A DNA stretch of 64,000 bases from Sebastes aleutianus (Eukaryota > Chordata > Actinopteri > Perciformes > Sebastidae), in contig CAKAKS010000062.1 in NCBI GenBank assembly GCA_916700875.1, forward strand, positions 3,621,373 to 3,685,372, given 5' to 3'. A model generated the notes under the pieces. The model saw only the letters and a program-made list of their open reading frames with translations, did no database searches and was not told where the DNA came from. Shown in pieces: positions 20,744 to 32,365 of this stretch; the stretch's first letter is position 1; every line of letters begins with the position of its first letter. A program made the position numbers and the translations under genes.

Positions 20744-22038
20744 GGCCCTGTTCAGACCTGGTATTAACATGCGTCCTCAGTGATCAAGTGGACAGCTCTA
20801 AGTACAGGTGTGAACGCACTCAAGACGCATTGAGATCGGATCTTTAATACCAGATTCAGAGGTGGTCTGGGCCACATATGGCCACATTCTTTTAGCAGTG
20901 TGAAGTGAATGCGTCCTGGGCCACATTAAGGACCGCCTACTCATGTCCAGCTGGGATCCGCGGGGTCTCACCACGCCCCTCAGGTGAATAAACAGGCAGA
21001 CACGGGCGCTTGTCAGCATGGAAACAGCCTCTGTGCTCTACTGTATCCTGTTGGTACAACTGTATTTTATTAAAATATATCTTGTTTATAGGCTACATAT
21101 CTTCAGACTATCAGACAAGGCACGTGAAGTGCATTATTATCAAACTGTCGGAGATGTGTCGGTGTTTTTGTTCCGCTGCTTTGCACAGAGCCGAAACCCG
21201 ACTGACCGCCCGCCCGCCTGTTCTCTCTCCTCCCCGGCTCTCTGGAGTGCTGTACCCCGCTGTTGTCTGGCAAAAGCAGCGGTGCCGGCGGTGCAGAGGT
21301 CCCCGGGGACCGCCGGCACAATAACTTTTTTTTTCTTCTCAAAATTATATTTTTGAATTTTCATCACAAACAGACAAAAAAAAAAAAAAGTAACATCTAC
21401 AGACAGACTCACAAACATACCAACCCCACATACAGAATAAATAAATAAGTAAATAAATAAATTAAATTAAATAAGACTAATAATAAAAAAAAGAAAAGAC
21501 AACCATCATAAGATAGCCAGACTAGACAGACAAAGATACAATCACATTTCCGCCTACTTCATATCAGGGAAAGAACAGTTAAGAATAGCCAAACTGGATA
21601 TCACGCAGTAGGGACTTCAGCTAACAGTCGGGGGGAGTCAAGGTGTCTAATAATCGGGCCCCAAATACACTCAAATTCTTCTTGAGAACCATGTGTGTTG
21701 CTTCAAAGCCTCTTGAGGTGTATCCCTGATACTAGTTCCTTAACCTTAACATAACCTTTTATTTTGATGTTAGTACAATGTACCAGAATTCACGAATATG
21801 TAGGATATTACCCCTGACATTCCTGTAATATTACGTCACAACGTCTGCTGTATTAGCCGTGTATTTACTACGTGTTTATTTGCATATGGAGCGGGGAAGT
21901 GAGATCGGATCACAAGTGGCCACCGAAGACGCATGTGGAGACGCATTCTAATACCAGGTGTGAACAGACGTACTTAAAGCTGACCACTTGTGATCGGATC
22001 ACTGAGGACGCATGTTAATACCAGGTCTGAACAGGGCC
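20744..22038 (+). mobile_element. Element G: 1.3-kb DNA transposon with identical 42-bp ends
   Basis: The first 42 bases (starting GGCCCTGTTCAGACCTGGTA) are an exact reverse complement of the last 42 (21997-22038). Longer, imperfect inversion continues inward with AAGTGGACAGCTCTAAGTAC-type sequence. It has no transposase; frames at 21010-21356 have no motif. A minus-strand L1 3' end lies inside (about 21322-21725). A diverged partial copy is at 25768-25934. The superfamily is uncertain; I could not define a clean target duplication. Confidence 0.85.
21322..21725 (-). mobile_element. L1-like ORF2 C-terminus and 3' UTR with poly(A), inside G
   Basis: Read on the minus strand, a frame encodes EEFECIWGPIIRHLDSPRLL and then a stop, resembling the end of fish L1 ORF2. 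A T-rich 3' UTR with TTTATTTATTTA repeats follows, then TGATGAAAATTCAAAAATA and an A-rich tail (T-run at 21325-21336 on the plus strand). It is a severely 5'-truncated retrotransposed copy inserted into element G. Confidence 0.6.
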
Positions 22039-22071
22039 CCCTGTCTCAGGAGAGACTTCAGAGAGCAGGTC

Positions 22072-22935
22072 CAAGATGGCGGCTCCCGGCTGCTAGACTG
22101 ATTCAAACAAACATCTCTCTTCGGACACAAAACCTTTTTTTTTTTTTCCTTCACTTGTTCTTTACTTTTCCACTGATAATCCGGACTACAATATCAATCG
22201 ATCTGTACCATCTGGAAGATGACATCGACGAGTGTTTTTACAGATTCTGCATCACCAATAAGGGCAATACACACAACACGGAAAAGACCACCACTCCATA
22301 CGGCAAAAGATCACGTCAGGATACACTCTCCCAGTTCAGGGACAACCCCATCCACGTCTCGGAAAAGACCATGCTGCACAGAGGTGAGCGACGTTCTCAT
22401 CTCCATAGAAAATAAACTTTCCGGACATGGCGCCAGACTCGCACTCATTGAAACTCTGCACAGGGAATTCCAGGCACCACGCCACAGCCTGGAATTCAGT
22501 CAGGACCAAATAGATTCACTCACTAAAGCAAACAAGTCACTACAACAATCTGTCAACACTATTACCACCCAGCTCACCTCTGTTACCACCGAAAACAAAG
22601 CCATGAAAGAATCCATTCTGGCCTTAGAAGCATGCAGCATGAGAGACAATCTAGTTTTCACCGGCATTCCTGAACAAACCGCAGAAGACCCCAAAAAAAA
22701 CAGTCAAGAAATCAAGTCCAAACAACTCAAACTACCCACAGAGACGGTCAAAGACATCACATTTCACCGTGTACGTCGTCTGGGACCACAGAACAACAAT
22801 AACTGACCACGGACAATCATTGCGAAATTTGAACACTACAAACAAAAAGAATTGGGCGTGGTTTCAGAGACTTCAGCGGACAAGCCCCAAGCGTCTAGAG
22901 CAGAGGATACTGCTGATTTTTTCATGATTTTGAAA
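22072..22935 (+). mobile_element. L1-type retrotransposon 5' end
   Basis: It starts with AAGATGGCGGCTCCCGGCTG, the YY1-like AAGATGGCGGC start typical of L1 elements, and contains a pyrimidine-rich leader and ORF1. The sequence departs from L1-like after about 22850 and becomes AT-rich. The element is therefore truncated or rearranged before ORF2. It begins 33 bp after element G ends. Confidence 0.75.
22219..22806 (+). pseudogene. L1 ORF1 (RNA-binding protein), premature stop
   Basis: The 195-residue frame has a basic Ser/Thr-rich N-terminus (1-55), a heptad-like coiled-coil segment (about 90-137), and the start of the RRM-type domain with SMRDNLVFTGIPE (140-152) and ITFHRVRRLG (180-189). ORF1p trimerises and coats L1 RNA. 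The frame stops at TGA (22804-22806). The same frame continues beyond it with PRTIIAKFEHYKQKE, the next conserved block, so this stop is a secondary mutation, plausibly CGA to TGA at a CpG. It lacks a C-terminus, so it is dead. Confidence 0.85.
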
Positions 22936-23277
22936 CTTCATTTTATATACTTGGCAATATTTTTAATCATTCTTTTTTTTTTATTATTGTTGAATTTTTT
23001 CATTCATTTATTTTTTTTACTTTTTAAGTTAAAGTGCAATACAAGTGGAAGTTAAAAGTGGCAAAGTGAAAACAAATAGTGCATTACAAGCAACCTACAA
23101 ACAGAGCAGTACAAGTGATCGACATGAACAAAAAACAAACAAACACCTGATACAGCAAAGGACAAGCCAGTGAACTAGAAACACACTAGTCTGAAAAGGA
23201 AGTCCACAATCCAGATACCAACAACAGCAACAACAACAAAAATAGGGATTCAATTTCCTCATTATAGTACACTAGCG
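22936..23277. other. AT-rich stretch, no gene
   Basis: T-rich then A-rich sequence with AACAAACAAACACC-like runs and CAACAGCAACAACAAC. It could be the L1 3' flank or UTR remnant; no motif decides this. Confidence 0.35.
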
Positions 23278-23784
23278 TTAAAGGTCCCATATTGTAAAAA
23301 GTGAGATTTTCAGGTCTTTTACATTATAAAGCAGGTTTAAGTGCTTTATAAACACTGTTACACTAACAAAGCGCTCAATATACGGAGAAATACACAAAGC
23401 CCGTATTCAGAAATTGTGCGTTTGAAACAAGCCGTTAGGATTTCTGTCTATTTGTGATGTCACAAATATACAATATTTAGACCATTACACGGTTTTAAAC
23501 GTAAATATTCTAAATGTGTCCCAGTTTATATCCTGTTGCAGTGTATATAAATAACATCAGCAGACAGGAAGTAAACATGGACCCGAGCTGTTGCATAGCA
23601 ACGCAATTCCGTTGAAATGCACTAAAACGGAGCGTTTCAGACAGACGGTAAATACAGGTATATTCAAGCAGACATTATGAGGAAAATAAAGTTTTTTTTT
23701 AACATTATAGTATGTAAACATGTTCTAAAAGATACACAAAATACAATTATAAACCTGAGAATGAGCACGATATGGGACCTTTAA
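23278..23784 (-). mobile_element. TTAA-type element family B, copy 1
   Basis: It is bounded by TTAAAGGTCCCATATTG and ATATGGGACCTTTAA, with TTAA at both ends. Family B is the most abundant repeat of this window: eight long copies plus one short fragment. It is about 510 bp long and has no coding frame. It contains the palindrome TTTGTGATGTCACAAA (within 23450-23467) and an X-box-like GTTGCATAGCAAC (23590-23602). TTAA duplication suggests mobilisation by a Kolobok or piggyBac transposase; the terminal AGG fits Kolobok better. Confidence 0.92.
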
Positions 23785-24973
23785 AGATTTTTTAGTCATT
23801 TTCTATCAACCAGGCAGCCTTTGCTAAATGAAACAGTAAGATGACAACCCTTTTACACCTGTGCTTCCATTGTGTATCTTGTTCCATCCAATTTCTATGT
23901 TGGGTGTAAAGTGGTTTTGTGTGTTTGTCTGTCTAACTTATGGTTTTATATTGTGTTCAGTCAAAATGAACCGCTGGCACATTCAGAGCCAGCTTGTTAC
24001 ACTGGTGCGATGTTGATGTCAAGCTAAATTTATCTGTGTGTGTGTGTGTGTGTGTGCGTGTGTGTGTGTGCGTGTGCGCGTGTGTGTGTGTGTGTGTTTC
24101 CCACAGCACTTCAGTACAGAGAGTAGCAGCTGCAGAAATAAGGACAGCAACGTGGTAAGTACAGCAATGTCATTTTGTTTTTGATTGCTCAACTGTCAGT
24201 TTACTTCTTTCTCTTATCAGTTCAATCCAATACTAATAATCAGATTATTCAGCCCCGATGTTGTGTTCATGTTCGCTCATTTCTATGTGGAAGAAGCAGT
24301 TATTTGGTGCCGTGCTGCCCCTAACCGCTCAGCAGTGAGTGATGTGTCGTGTTCAGTCGGCAGAGAGGCTGTGGAAGCTCTCGCTAGGAGCGGTTAACAT
24401 TTTTCACGACAATCAAAGAAATGCTGATTTAAGAGTTGTTATTTCTGTAAGTCGACTTACAACAACCTTCACGGCTGCATCACTGACACCCAGGCTTTTT
24501 GCCGTTTTTCTGTTTTTTCTGTTCTATTTTTTTTTTTTTTTGGCTCTGGTACGCCGCTGACATCCCAATCTTAATACTGCCTACAGAGAGATAAGTTAGT
24601 CTGGCTGTGTGAGCAGTTGAACAATGCAATCATTGCTAGATAGATTGGATGGTTTGTTAATGAGATCATTTTTTATTTTTTTCTTGCATTACCTGGTGAA
24701 CTCAGGCACACACTTGGTTCCTGACGTGAAAAGTGAAGGAAGCCAATCACTGCGTGAGTGGCCATGATTGTCAGATTGTCTGTTTCAGAAAGTTACACAA
24801 TTGCCAGATGCGTACTTCAAATGAAGGCTTTGAACCAAAAAAAATTTCTGGAGTGTGTAAGTCACACTGAAAGTATGAGAATTTAGGGTAGTTAGAAACA
24901 TAGTCAGTGCCAGCATGGACTAATGTTGCTCAGGTTATATACCCCTTGTCACACCAATGACCACGGTTGAACC
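23785..24973. other. No recognised gene
   Basis: No gene is supported. It includes the GT-rich microsatellite at 24035-24097 and a T-run near 24528-24541. The small frames at 24185-24560 have no motif. Confidence 0.35.
24035..24097 (+). repeat. (GT)n microsatellite with GC interruptions
   Basis: About 63 bp of alternating purine-pyrimidine with several CG steps, a Z-DNA-prone composition. Confidence 0.95.
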
Positions 24974-25011
24974 AGGGTTGGACCAGGGTTACCTAACCCT
25001 GGTCCAACCCT
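24974..25011. repeat. Perfect 18-bp-arm hairpin
   Basis: AGGGTTGGACCAGGGTTA is followed after CC by its exact reverse complement. The arm itself has an internal direct repeat (ACCAGGGTT preceded by another ACCAGGGTT at 24971). It may be the tip of a degraded foldback element. Confidence 0.95.
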
Positions 25012-25243
25012 CCTTTTGTCAATTCAAACCAAGCCAGTCAAGTAACTGTCAAATAACACTAAGTTGACTTTACATCTAATGTAACTTCGTTAAATGCATT
25101 AATTATTTAATTATGAATTATTAATGGACAAGTGGTTGATGTGCTTTCACTCAAATTACGATGTCAGGTTGAGGAAAAAAAGTTTATAGAATCCACAAAA
25201 ATACACAGCAGACACTAAGGCAAGAAAAATTAATAAAATCATC

Positions 25244-25722
25244 TTAAAGGTGCTCTATACAAAATCCAGAGTATGTATAGTATATAATATAGCAGCAAAC
25301 CACTATTGTCTATGTAAATATATAGAGAAGTAATGTCTACCTGAGTCTATGATATCACAGCATTAATATATCATCAACAACTATTGTCTATGTATAGATA
25401 TAGAAGAGTAATGTCTACCTGAACAGAGAATGAAGTCTCTCTCCCTCTGTGTGTGTTGAAATCAGAGCTTCTCTGTGCTTTGTTGACATATATAGCTGGC
25501 ATGTTACGCTCTGCACTGCTCCTTTACAGCGGTTACAGCTGATAACGCCGTGCCGACAGGCGTCGCCGCAGAAGCGTAGCACCCATCCTCCGGTCCCCCC
25601 CCCATTGATGTATTTTTGTACAGTTAGCACCGTTAGCTGTGAGCCACCCACTCAGTCATTGCCATGTTGAAAGCTGTACGGAGGCAAGAGGAATGCTCCC
25701 GATCTCACATTTACCGCCTTTA
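25244..25722 (+). mobile_element. TTAA-type element family E, copy 1
   Basis: It begins TTAAAGGTGCTCTATAC and ends GATCTCACATTTACCGCCTT with a mutated terminal TTAA. Its ends and interior match 38366-38766 (opposite strand). Parts occur at about 32818-33035 and 58324-58615 in chimeras with family B. A CTATTGTCTATGTA-AGTAATGTCTACCTGA segment is duplicated within it (25301-25350 and 25380-25425). Confidence 0.85.
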
Positions 25723-25767
25723 CAATATCTAGTTCATTCACCTGCTCAAATATGCTTGTCAGTGTAG

Positions 25768-25934
25768 ACTGTGCTAAAAGAATGTGGCCATTTGTGGCCC
25801 ACACCACCTCTGAATGTGGTCTGAGCGATCGGATTTCAATGCTTCCTCAATCCGTCTTGAGTGCGTTCACACTTGTACTTAGAGCTGTCCACTTGCGATC
25901 GGATCACCCAGGAATACCAGGTCTGAAGAGGGCC
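25768..25934 (-). mobile_element. Element G fragment
   Basis: The reverse complement matches the left 170 bp of the element at 20744, including TGTGAACGCACTCAAGACG and GGCCACATTCTTTTAGCA. It ends with the terminal GGCC. The other end is absent. Confidence 0.85.
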
Positions 25935-27560
25935 AAAGTTACCGACTTCAGCTTTAACGGCCAGTATGAACGTGATGAATGATTACAGCAGGCAGAAACT
26001 GTCGGTGTCTGCACGACGCAGCCAAAGATTATTATTTGTGGGGGAAAAGAACCATCACTCCGTATTATCTACAATCCCCAAGTGGACTGTTTGTGTCCTT
26101 GCAGTCCAACAAGACCAGCAGAGTGGCGAGTCGTCTCGATGAGAATGAACACTTCATGTCAACATCAGGATAATCTCCCAGCTACATTTTCCCTCTTCAT
26201 ATTAATATTTTAAGTATATTTCAACTTAATAGCTCTCAATCAGGACCTCTTTGAAACAAGTAGCTTGAGAAAAATAAGGTGTTAACAGTCGGTATGGTAC
26301 AGCTGTTATTTCAATGTGTCAGACACATATTTAATCAACATTTCCATATCTCCTCATATCTTGTAGCTTCTGGTTGTCAGCATTAGGCTGGCACTGAAAA
26401 CTGTCTCTGCCTTCTTAGAACACACAAAAAAAAGTGATCAGAGATTAAAATTGTATATTTATCTGTGTGTCAGAGCTCTTACAGTAAAAATATATTTTAA
26501 TTTTGAGTATAGTATATAGTAGAGTATTTTATAGGCTTCGTCAAGGGGGCAGAATCCGATGCCAAATGGTGCGAAACTTTACCCCTCCCATCAATAAATC
26601 CCTCCTATTTGATTCTTTCCTTAATTACAATTTCTTTTACATAATTAATAATGTTTGGTACACGTATCTAATTCTCCCATATTTAAAAGCTGGGTTCTCT
26701 CAGTTGCTGAACGATACTAAACACCAATCACCTGATAGCATCTCTGAGGAAAAACCTGCTAAAAAAGAATTAAACAGGCGTCCAGATAGCAATCATGTTA
26801 GATCTGATATTATAGAAAATACAACAATTAAAAAAATAATGAAGCTAAGAACCAGGTGTGGACGGGCCTGTGGCACACGAGCCATTCCCTGGACCTGAGC
26901 CTGCTCTGACTATGTACAGGTATGGATGAGGTGAACTACGTGACCACACTTGAGGGGTGTTACTAGGGTGTTGTGATGCGTCTAGTGCAGTCTACTAAGC
27001 AAGCCATTGCATGTAGGGATGCCTGCAATCACCCCCCTTTAGTTTCTGCCACTGGCCACCCCTGTATTCAGGGTCGATGAAAGCAATGTGTAAGTCTTTC
27101 TGTGGTCAGTAAATATCCTCTCCCTCACCAAGACTCCTCCTGTGCCTCCTCATTGTGGCAGCCCCACGGTAACCGGGGTTTTTGTGACCCCTGGCTGAAT
27201 TAGCAGGAGATCTCGGAGCTGCAGTGGTCCCTAGAGGTGCTCCACAAAAACCACTGCCCCACTGCCATATGGGTAAACCTTGAGAGGTACGATGGCTAGG
27301 GGAGTAAACCCTGAGCGCACAAATCTGCAGTTGGGGAGAGGCACAGGCGGAGTCCAGTAGACCGGACAATCGGCAGCTCTATCCATAAGAAGGTCGTCAT
27401 GAGCTTCTCATGCACACTGGAAGTCTGTCTGGTGGAGTCAAGATGGTGGGGAGTGAGGACCACGTACCCACACCCTTACCCTAATCCTATCCCTTCGCAA
27501 GCCCCTTGCTCCGCCCCCCCCCCGACTCCCGATACCTATATGCACAGCAATTGAATGTGT
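25935..27560. other. No recognised gene; possible degraded repeat
   Basis: The 131-residue frame at 26503-26898 is AT-rich and motif-free. Positions 26850-27540 are GC-richer, with a C-run at 27514-27522, and resemble repeat-derived DNA, but no second copy exists in the window. Confidence 0.3.
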
Positions 27561-28356
27561 AAAATGTCCGTATCAATACAAGTCAGGACTGTGTTCTCTC
27601 TCCTAAGAGGGATGAGAAGAGAGAACCTGGGTCCTGCATCGGCACGTTAAAACAAGCTTCCTATTTTTTCTATATGTTAGCTAAACATAACATGTCTATT
27701 AGAGGCCCATCCTGTTGAAAATTGGGCATTTGTTGCTGACCCTTCCATCAGTGCCCTCGTAGAGAGAGCCTTGTAGGCTGTTCTCTGACCCACAAGTCAG
27801 AGTCACTGTGAAACATGTTGAATTGAAGTCACCATATCTGCCACAGAGCTCTCCAGGGTGCTGAACACGTGTGTGCACTAACAGATAATAAACAATAGAT
27901 GGAGCCAGAATGCCATCTATGGCAACTCAGCTTCAGTGTGTTCACAAGAAGACACTGGCAGTCTCATCATATCATATAAAAGGATGCTATCTGCACACAT
28001 GTACAGTATGTTTTATGTTTCGGTGAACTGTGAGATTTGAAACCATTTAAATCCAGGCGGCAGAGATAAAGAAAGCTCGAGAGCCCAAGAGTGAGAAGAC
28101 AACAAGGAATGAGTCTGTAAAACACTCTGATTAGTAAAGCACATACCTGCTTCACATGACACAGTGAACAAGACTCGGTCCAAACCAAGCATATGTCTGG
28201 ACCGTGTACGGTCAGTCTGTGAATTTGTGGCTAAATTGTTCTACAAATAGTCAGCGGTCATTTCTATCATGTTAAATCCAGCCCTACATGTCCACCAGGT
28301 CCGGCGAGGACACGAGGGGGACACGCTGCTCCACTCAACCGGCCCATCGTGGAATG
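27561..28356. other. No recognised feature
   Basis: Nothing was recognised on either strand. Confidence 0.35.
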
Positions 28357-28445
28357 ATAAGATAAGATATAAAATAGAACTTTATTAAACCCGAAGGAAA
28401 TCCTTTATGCCAGAGATTGCTCAAAATTACAACAAGTTCAAGTGT
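28357..28445 (-). mobile_element. RTE-like LINE 3' tail
   Basis: GATAAGATAAGATATAAAA followed by TTTATTAAACCCGAAGGAAA is, on the minus strand, the familiar 3' end of RTE/Expander-type LINEs (GGGATTAATAAAGT... then a short tandem tail). Only the tail is present. Confidence 0.65.
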
Positions 28446-29245
28446 ATAATAATAAAAAGTACTATTTCTAACACCGGTGCCTAATAGAACTTTTTTTTTT
28501 TTTCAGTTTAAATGCAGATTAAATATTTAGCTAAATTATTTTACAGCTTTTATTAGATCCAAAATAAAACAGGCACTCTCAAACCTACAGCGTATTTTCA
28601 CCTTTATTCAGTGGTTGAAAGTAGAGAGGGACAGGCAGGAGGAGCGATGTTAGAAAAGCCTTTTCTAGACCTGAGGGGTTGCCGGTTCGTTAAAAGTTCC
28701 TCACAGTAACTTTAAATAAAGGTTCAAAAAAGGAGGAAAGGGAGTGACATTCAGACTTCATCAAATCTACATGTGACCCATTAATTGTAGTTCCAATCTA
28801 GGTTCTGAAAGAAACGAAGGCCGCTGGTCAGATGCCATATTGAAGATATTCTTTCTTCACTTTGTTTCTCTCAGACATGAACATAAACACAGCCTGCTGT
28901 CAGCGTGGGAGTGAAACATTTTTTTGATGGCCTCATTTGTGGATGGATGTAAGCTCACAGCTCACATTGGGGCCTCCAGTTCCATTCCATTGTTGCCATG
29001 CTGAATGCAGAGTTCTGGTCTGAACTGCTTGCATTTGGATTCCATTCACTAGCCTAAGGTCACATGCAAAGACTTTGGAACTGGTTATTTTGTAATAGTC
29101 GGAAAAAACAAATGACGAGCCGTGATGAATAATAGAAAAGTTGAATAATCACACATTTCATATCACTGCAGAAATGTGTGGCAGATATTAGGCTGTAAGC
29201 CAGTTATTCATGGAGCTTCATTAGGTCCTGATGTCTATATCTCAT
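28446..29245. other. No recognised feature
   Basis: No gene was recognised. A T-run lies at 28491-28503. Confidence 0.35.
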
Positions 29246-30182
29246 ACTGTAGCTATAACACTATAACATTATGACCACTGACAGGTGAAGTGAATAACAT
29301 TGATGATCTCGTTACAATGGCACCTGGCAGTGGGGGGGATATATTAGGCAGCAAGTGAACATTTTGAACTTTGAACTTTGTGTTGGAGGCAGACAAAATG
29401 GGCCAGCGTAAGGATGTGAGCGACTTTGACAAGGGCTAGATTGTGATGGCTAGACGAACTGGGTCAGAGCATCTCCAGAACTGCAGCTCTTGTGGGATGT
29501 TCCTGGGTCTGCAGTGGTCAGGACCTACCAAAAGTGGTCCAAGGAAGGTGAACCGGTGAACCGGCGACAGGGTCATGGGCGCCCAAGGTTCACTGATGCA
29601 CATTGGGAGCGAAGGCTGGCCCGTGTTGTCTGATCCAATAGAAGAGCTACTGTAGCTCAAATTGCTGAAAAAGTTAATGTTGGTTCCTATAGAAAGGTGT
29701 CAGAACACACAGTGCATCGCAGTTTGTTGCGTATGGGGCTGCGTAGCCGCAGACCAGTCAGGGTGCCCATGCTGACCCGTGTCCACCAACCAAAAGCACC
29801 TACAATGGGCACGTGAGCATCAGAACTGGCCCACGGAGCAATGGAAGAAGGTGGCCCGGTCTGATGAATCACGTTTTCTTTTACATCATGTGGATGGCGA
29901 TGAGTTTAAGGTTGACTCGGTCTCCAAATTCTCCAGATCTCAATCCGATCGAGCATCTGTGGGATGTGCTGGACAAACAAGTCCGATCCACGGAGGCCCC
30001 ACCTCGCAACTTATACAGGACTTAAAGGATCTGCTACTGACGGCTTGGTGCCAGATACCACAGCAGACCTTCAGAGGTCTAGTGGAGTCCATGCCTCGAC
30101 GGGTCAGGGCTGTTTTGGCGGCGAAAGGGGGACCTACTCAATATTAGGCGGGTGGTCATAATGTTATGGCTGATCAGTGTAT
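29246..30182 (+). mobile_element. Tc1-like element, internally deleted
   Basis: Terminal inverted repeats share CATTATGACCAC on the left (about 29266-29277) and its complement on the right (30150s). The right end is TTATGGCTGATCAGTG, followed by TATATA. The left end has an extra short insertion relative to the right. The length (about 940 bp) is well short of a full Tc1 element because the middle of the transposase is missing. Unlike the element at 2933, its inverted repeats are short. Confidence 0.85.
29398..30147 (+). pseudogene. Broken Tc1-like transposase
   Basis: The ATG at 29398 gives MGQRKDVSDFDKG and then TAG at codon 14, where the family has a sense codon. Further frame changes follow. 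The first catalytic block (ARSDESRFLLHH VDGDE) is recognisable near 29850-29910. It joins directly to NSPDLNPIEHLWDVL (about 29930-29975), so the block with the second catalytic Asp has been deleted (probably 200-250 bp). The final Glu motif is intact here, in contrast to the other Tc1 element. Nonfunctional. Confidence 0.88.
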
Positions 30183-30549
30183 ATATACAGTACATATTCA
30201 GATTCAGCAACTGCATGGCTTATGTCTCGCTTCAAATGTTTTCAGAAACATTTCGTTGAACTATTTTCGTAATATGAGAGAAAAAGTTTCCAAACGAGCC
30301 ACCAGTTTGGTCCGGTTTGATTCAGGAGCAGACAGCCCATGATGAAAGTGTTCGTCCAATCCTGGGAAGTGGCACCACCCCTCACGTTTTAAAATCGCCC
30401 CTGTGGACACGTACCATGAGCGTATTATAAAGGAAGTAAAAACAAGTAATGTAAGCCTGGGACTCAAAGTCCAGATCCTCATTAATGTGGGGTGTAATGA
30501 ACATCGTAGCCTGCGAGGGATGCTAGCATGGCGTTAGACTTTTATGCTG
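30183..30549. other. No recognised feature
   Basis: Nothing was recognised between the Tc1-like element and the second C copy. Confidence 0.35.
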
Positions 30550-31149
30550 TTAAAGTGGCAGTAGTCAGTATATTTTCGGCATCATTGGGCAAAAATTCCA
30601 TAATAACCTTTCAGCATATTGTAATTCAAGTGTTCTGAGAGAAAACTAGACTTCTGCTCCTCCTCATGGCTCTGTTTTCAGGCTTTAGAAAATCTAGCCT
30701 GTGACGGGAGACTTTGACCAATCACAGGTCATTTCAGAGAGAGTGCGTTCCTATTGGCTATGCTCCGGTCATGTGACCAGTTCCTTCACCAGATTTCACA
30801 ATGGCGGCCGCGTCACAAACCTTCTCATTTTACAGCTAAACCGTGCACTACAGGATGATTCTGACAACATTTGAGGAGAGAAATAAGCATTAACGTAACA
30901 GAATATTGATTCATATTTGATCAGCGCTGCCTAGTTTGACCGTTTGGTCAGATCAGCTCTTACTGCTTGTTTTCCTCCGGTCTGTGAAATCTTGCAGATG
31001 CCGGTAAGAGCACCGGAGGACACAGAGGCACATGATTTTTTTTCAGGTTACCTGTTTCATGTTCTACTGTCACGATAAAGCGAACGTTTTATTGAAAATA
31101 ACTTTTTTTAATCATATTCGCTCCAATCTCGCCTATACTGCAGCTTTAA
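30550..31149 (+). mobile_element. TTAA-type element family C, copy 2
   Basis: It has the same orientation and ends as 7904-8566 and high visible identity, with TTAA at both ends. It lacks about 55 bp relative to copy 1 in the middle and a few bases near 30780. Confidence 0.87.
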
Positions 31150-32085
31150 CACACCTCTGGAACAGAGTACAAACTGGTTGCAGAGAGGGAAATGAACAGC
31201 TACTTTTAGAGTTGCTGGCGGGCAGAAAATAGCAGCGAGCAGCTACTTTAAGAGCCTGCTACTCAGCTTACATAAATAGAAAAACAAGGGGATGTGTGGA
31301 GAAGAAACAAATCTCAGCAAGTTATAATCTGGCGCAGTATTAAGAATATAACAAACTTCAGAAAAGGGGGAACCTTTTGTTCAAATGACCCGTATTAAGG
31401 CAGGCCCCAGGGGGGCTGCGGGAGAAAAAGGTCTCTCTCATTCACGCTTGATTATGAACGCTGCCCGGGGATATTGCTGAACTTCAGATAATTGCAGCCG
31501 AGCGGAGCCTTTGGCTTTGACAGCCTAAACAAACTCACCTCAGAGCTTTGTCCTCCAACACACCGCTGCTCCACTCCAGCCCCGAGGAGAGCCTTTTTTT
31601 TTTTTTTTTTTAACACTACTCAACTTTCTGAAGAATAGTAGTGAATCAGCAGGGAGCTCGCTGAGAAATGGAACACATTACCCACAAGCAGCAAGCGCAC
31701 AAACACACACAGCAGACTACTGTGGTGTCACTCCACTGTTTGTTTGAAATGGGTTCATTTAGCAGTTGGATTCCAGTGAATGAACGGGTGATGCAGTGAA
31801 GGATGATGATGGATGATGGAAGTTATTACAGATTATAAAGGTCAACTGAAGGAACGAGATGGAGGATTTTTTCTTTTTTTTGGAGAGGCTCCACTTCAGA
31901 TTGAAGTCTGCTGGGAAAAAGACGCTGGTGACCATGTGACACATGCACAATCTTCCTTGATGGATGGAGGGATGACTGAAGGAGTGATGGAAGGTCAATA
32001 CTGTTATTCCCACATGGACCAGACCACCAGGAACGGTCTGTCTGTTGAACTCCAGGATGGATCTGATTTGATTTATTTGCTGTTT
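31150..32085. other. No recognised gene
   Basis: No gene is supported. It contains a T18 run near 31595-31611. Positions 31430-31560 look unlike repeats and could be conserved noncoding DNA, but this is unproven. Confidence 0.3.
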
Positions 32086-32087
32086 TA

Positions 32088-32150
32088 GAATAGATAGATA
32101 GATAGAAGATACTTTATTTGTCCCCTTTGGGGAAATTCAGGTGTCCAGTA
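32088..32150 (-). mobile_element. RTE-like LINE 3' tail with (ATAG)n
   Basis: AGATAGATAGATAGAAGATA then CTTTATTTGTCCCCTTTGGG and GAAATTCAGGTGTCCAGTAG is the reversed 3' end of an RTE/Expander-type LINE. Its tandem tail lies at the left, as expected for a minus-strand insertion. Confidence 0.75.
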
Positions 32151-32365
32151 GCTCACACAATCTGAATTAGCATATGAATATAGATTAGATTCATTAAAAG
32201 CAAAGTCATGTAAATAAATAAATAGATAGATAAAAGGTGCCAATACAATAAAAAAGTACCACATGGTTCACCTCCATGTAAGAACACAGGTATAACCCAA
32301 CACAAAAATGACCTTCATATATACAGTAATTCATTTTCATTAGCATATATGTTTTGTAGGAAATA

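Noticed and set aside
21322..22935. L1 3' piece (minus) and L1 5' piece (plus) as one twin-primed inverted insertion
   Set aside because: The right end of element G lies between them (to 22038), and the 5' piece starts at the true L1 start, so two separate insertions are simpler.
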